Assembly: GCA_963926055.1 (NCBI GenBank) | Contig: CAWUVK010000003.1 | Coordinates: forward strand, 124,001-188,000 | Direction of reading: 5' to 3' | Length of the DNA stretch: 64,000 bases | From: CAJXJP01 sp963926055 | GTDB lineage: Bacteria; Patescibacteriota; Gracilibacteria; BD1-5; UBA6164 | Shown: positions 63,701 through 64,000 of the stretch, piece after piece | Layout: each line of letters begins with the position of its first letter | How positions within the stretch are numbered: position 1 is the stretch's first letter | Notes under the pieces: generated by a model | Seen by the model: only the letters and a program-made list of their open reading frames with translations | Told to the model about the DNA's origin: nothing | The model's database searches: none | Program-made: the position numbers and the translations under genes

Positions 63701-64000
63701 ATGGCTAAAACTGTTAAAAAAAGTAAAAAAACAAGAGCTATCATTCAGCATGGACAAGCTCACATCTTAGCTTCATTTAACAATACTATTATTAGTATTA
63801 CTGATGAAAAAGGGAATGTGTTAACTTGGGCTACTGGTGGTAGTGCTGGTTTCAAAGGGGCTAGAGAATCTACTCCTTACGCTGCACAAGTTACTGCTGA
63901 ACAAGCTATTGAAAAAGCGAAAACTCTCCATTCAATGGAATCTGTTGACGTATACGTTAAAGGGATTGGTATTGGTAGAGAACAAGCTATTAGAGGTCTC
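63701..64000 (+). CDS. rpsK: 30S ribosomal protein S11 (partial, cut by window end)
   Basis: The first 100 codons are present. TRAIIQHGQAHILASFNNTIISITDEKGNVLTWATGGSAGFKGARESTPYAAQVTAEQA and KGIGIGREQAIRGL are S11, the 30S platform protein. About 25-30 residues are missing at the C-terminus outside the window. The alpha operon (rpsD, rpoA, rplQ) probably continues beyond. Confidence 0.97.
   Translation, partial: MAKTVKKSKKTRAIIQHGQAHILASFNNTIISITDEKGNVLTWATGGSAGFKGARESTPYAAQVTAEQAIEKAKTLHSMESVDVYVKGIGIGREQAIRGL

Overview
The window is an AT-rich chromosome segment of a Patescibacteria/CPR bacterium that uses genetic code 25, in which UGA is read as glycine. This code is known from Gracilibacteria (BD1-5) and Absconditabacteria (SR1). 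The evidence is direct. Nearly every recognisable gene is cut by in-frame TGA under the standard code, and those TGAs fall where the families have glycine: the SecY loop, the Gmk and uridine-kinase P-loops, the TrmD knot and RuvB. Tryptophan is still TGG, and every reconstructed gene ends in TAA or TAG. All CDS coordinates below were built by reading TGA as Gly. The two phyla cannot be separated from this window alone.

Layout. (1) 1-7.7 kb: S10/spc ribosomal operon from rpsS to rplO, then secY. There is no rpmD (L30) between rpsE and rplO, as is usual in CPR. (2) 7.8-12.4 kb: def, then an accessory island of secreted or anchored proteins. Its larger genes have no TGA-Gly and several have Shine-Dalgarno sites, unlike the rest of the window. 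A duplicated promoter/anchor module lies in the island, and one copy is fused to a TGA-containing C-terminus. (3) 12.4-16.9 kb: ruvB, a uridine kinase-CYTH fusion, a Fem-like transferase and serS. (4) 17-29.9 kb: one continuous 4304-codon secreted giant with Ig-like, calcium-binding and FG-GAP-like segments. (5) 29.9-35.8 kb, minus strand: secreted proteins (one ending in a pseudopilin-like module), an O-antigen ligase-like membrane protein and a GT4 glycosyltransferase. (6) 35.9-38.7 kb: four tandem small two-helix proteins of the T4SS-pilin type and an anchored HExxH protein. (7) 39-45.6 kb: RNase J, an anchored protein, pyrH, rpmH-rnpA-yidC and an LPETG wall-anchor protein. (8) 45.8-53 kb: a 1156-aa protein, a small lipoprotein and a 1192-aa DUF11/Cys-rich surface protein. 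(9) 53-62.2 kb: a methyltransferase-like membrane protein, gmk-trmD, a zinc-ribbon protein, a lipoprotein, tig, a TPR-like protein, jag and infB. (10) 62.2-64 kb: a cNMP-binding protein, then infA-rpmJ-rpsM-rpsK, which resumes the spc/alpha operon about 55 kb after secY. The last gene is cut by the window end.

Together the window is a translation/secretion core (ribosome, SecY, YidC, trigger factor, IF1/IF2, deformylase, RNase P) interleaved with large surface and exported proteins. That mix suits a small episymbiont or predator that must attach to a host cell. I saw no tRNA, rRNA, CRISPR array, transposase or prophage. All family assignments are by eye from motifs and no database search was run.
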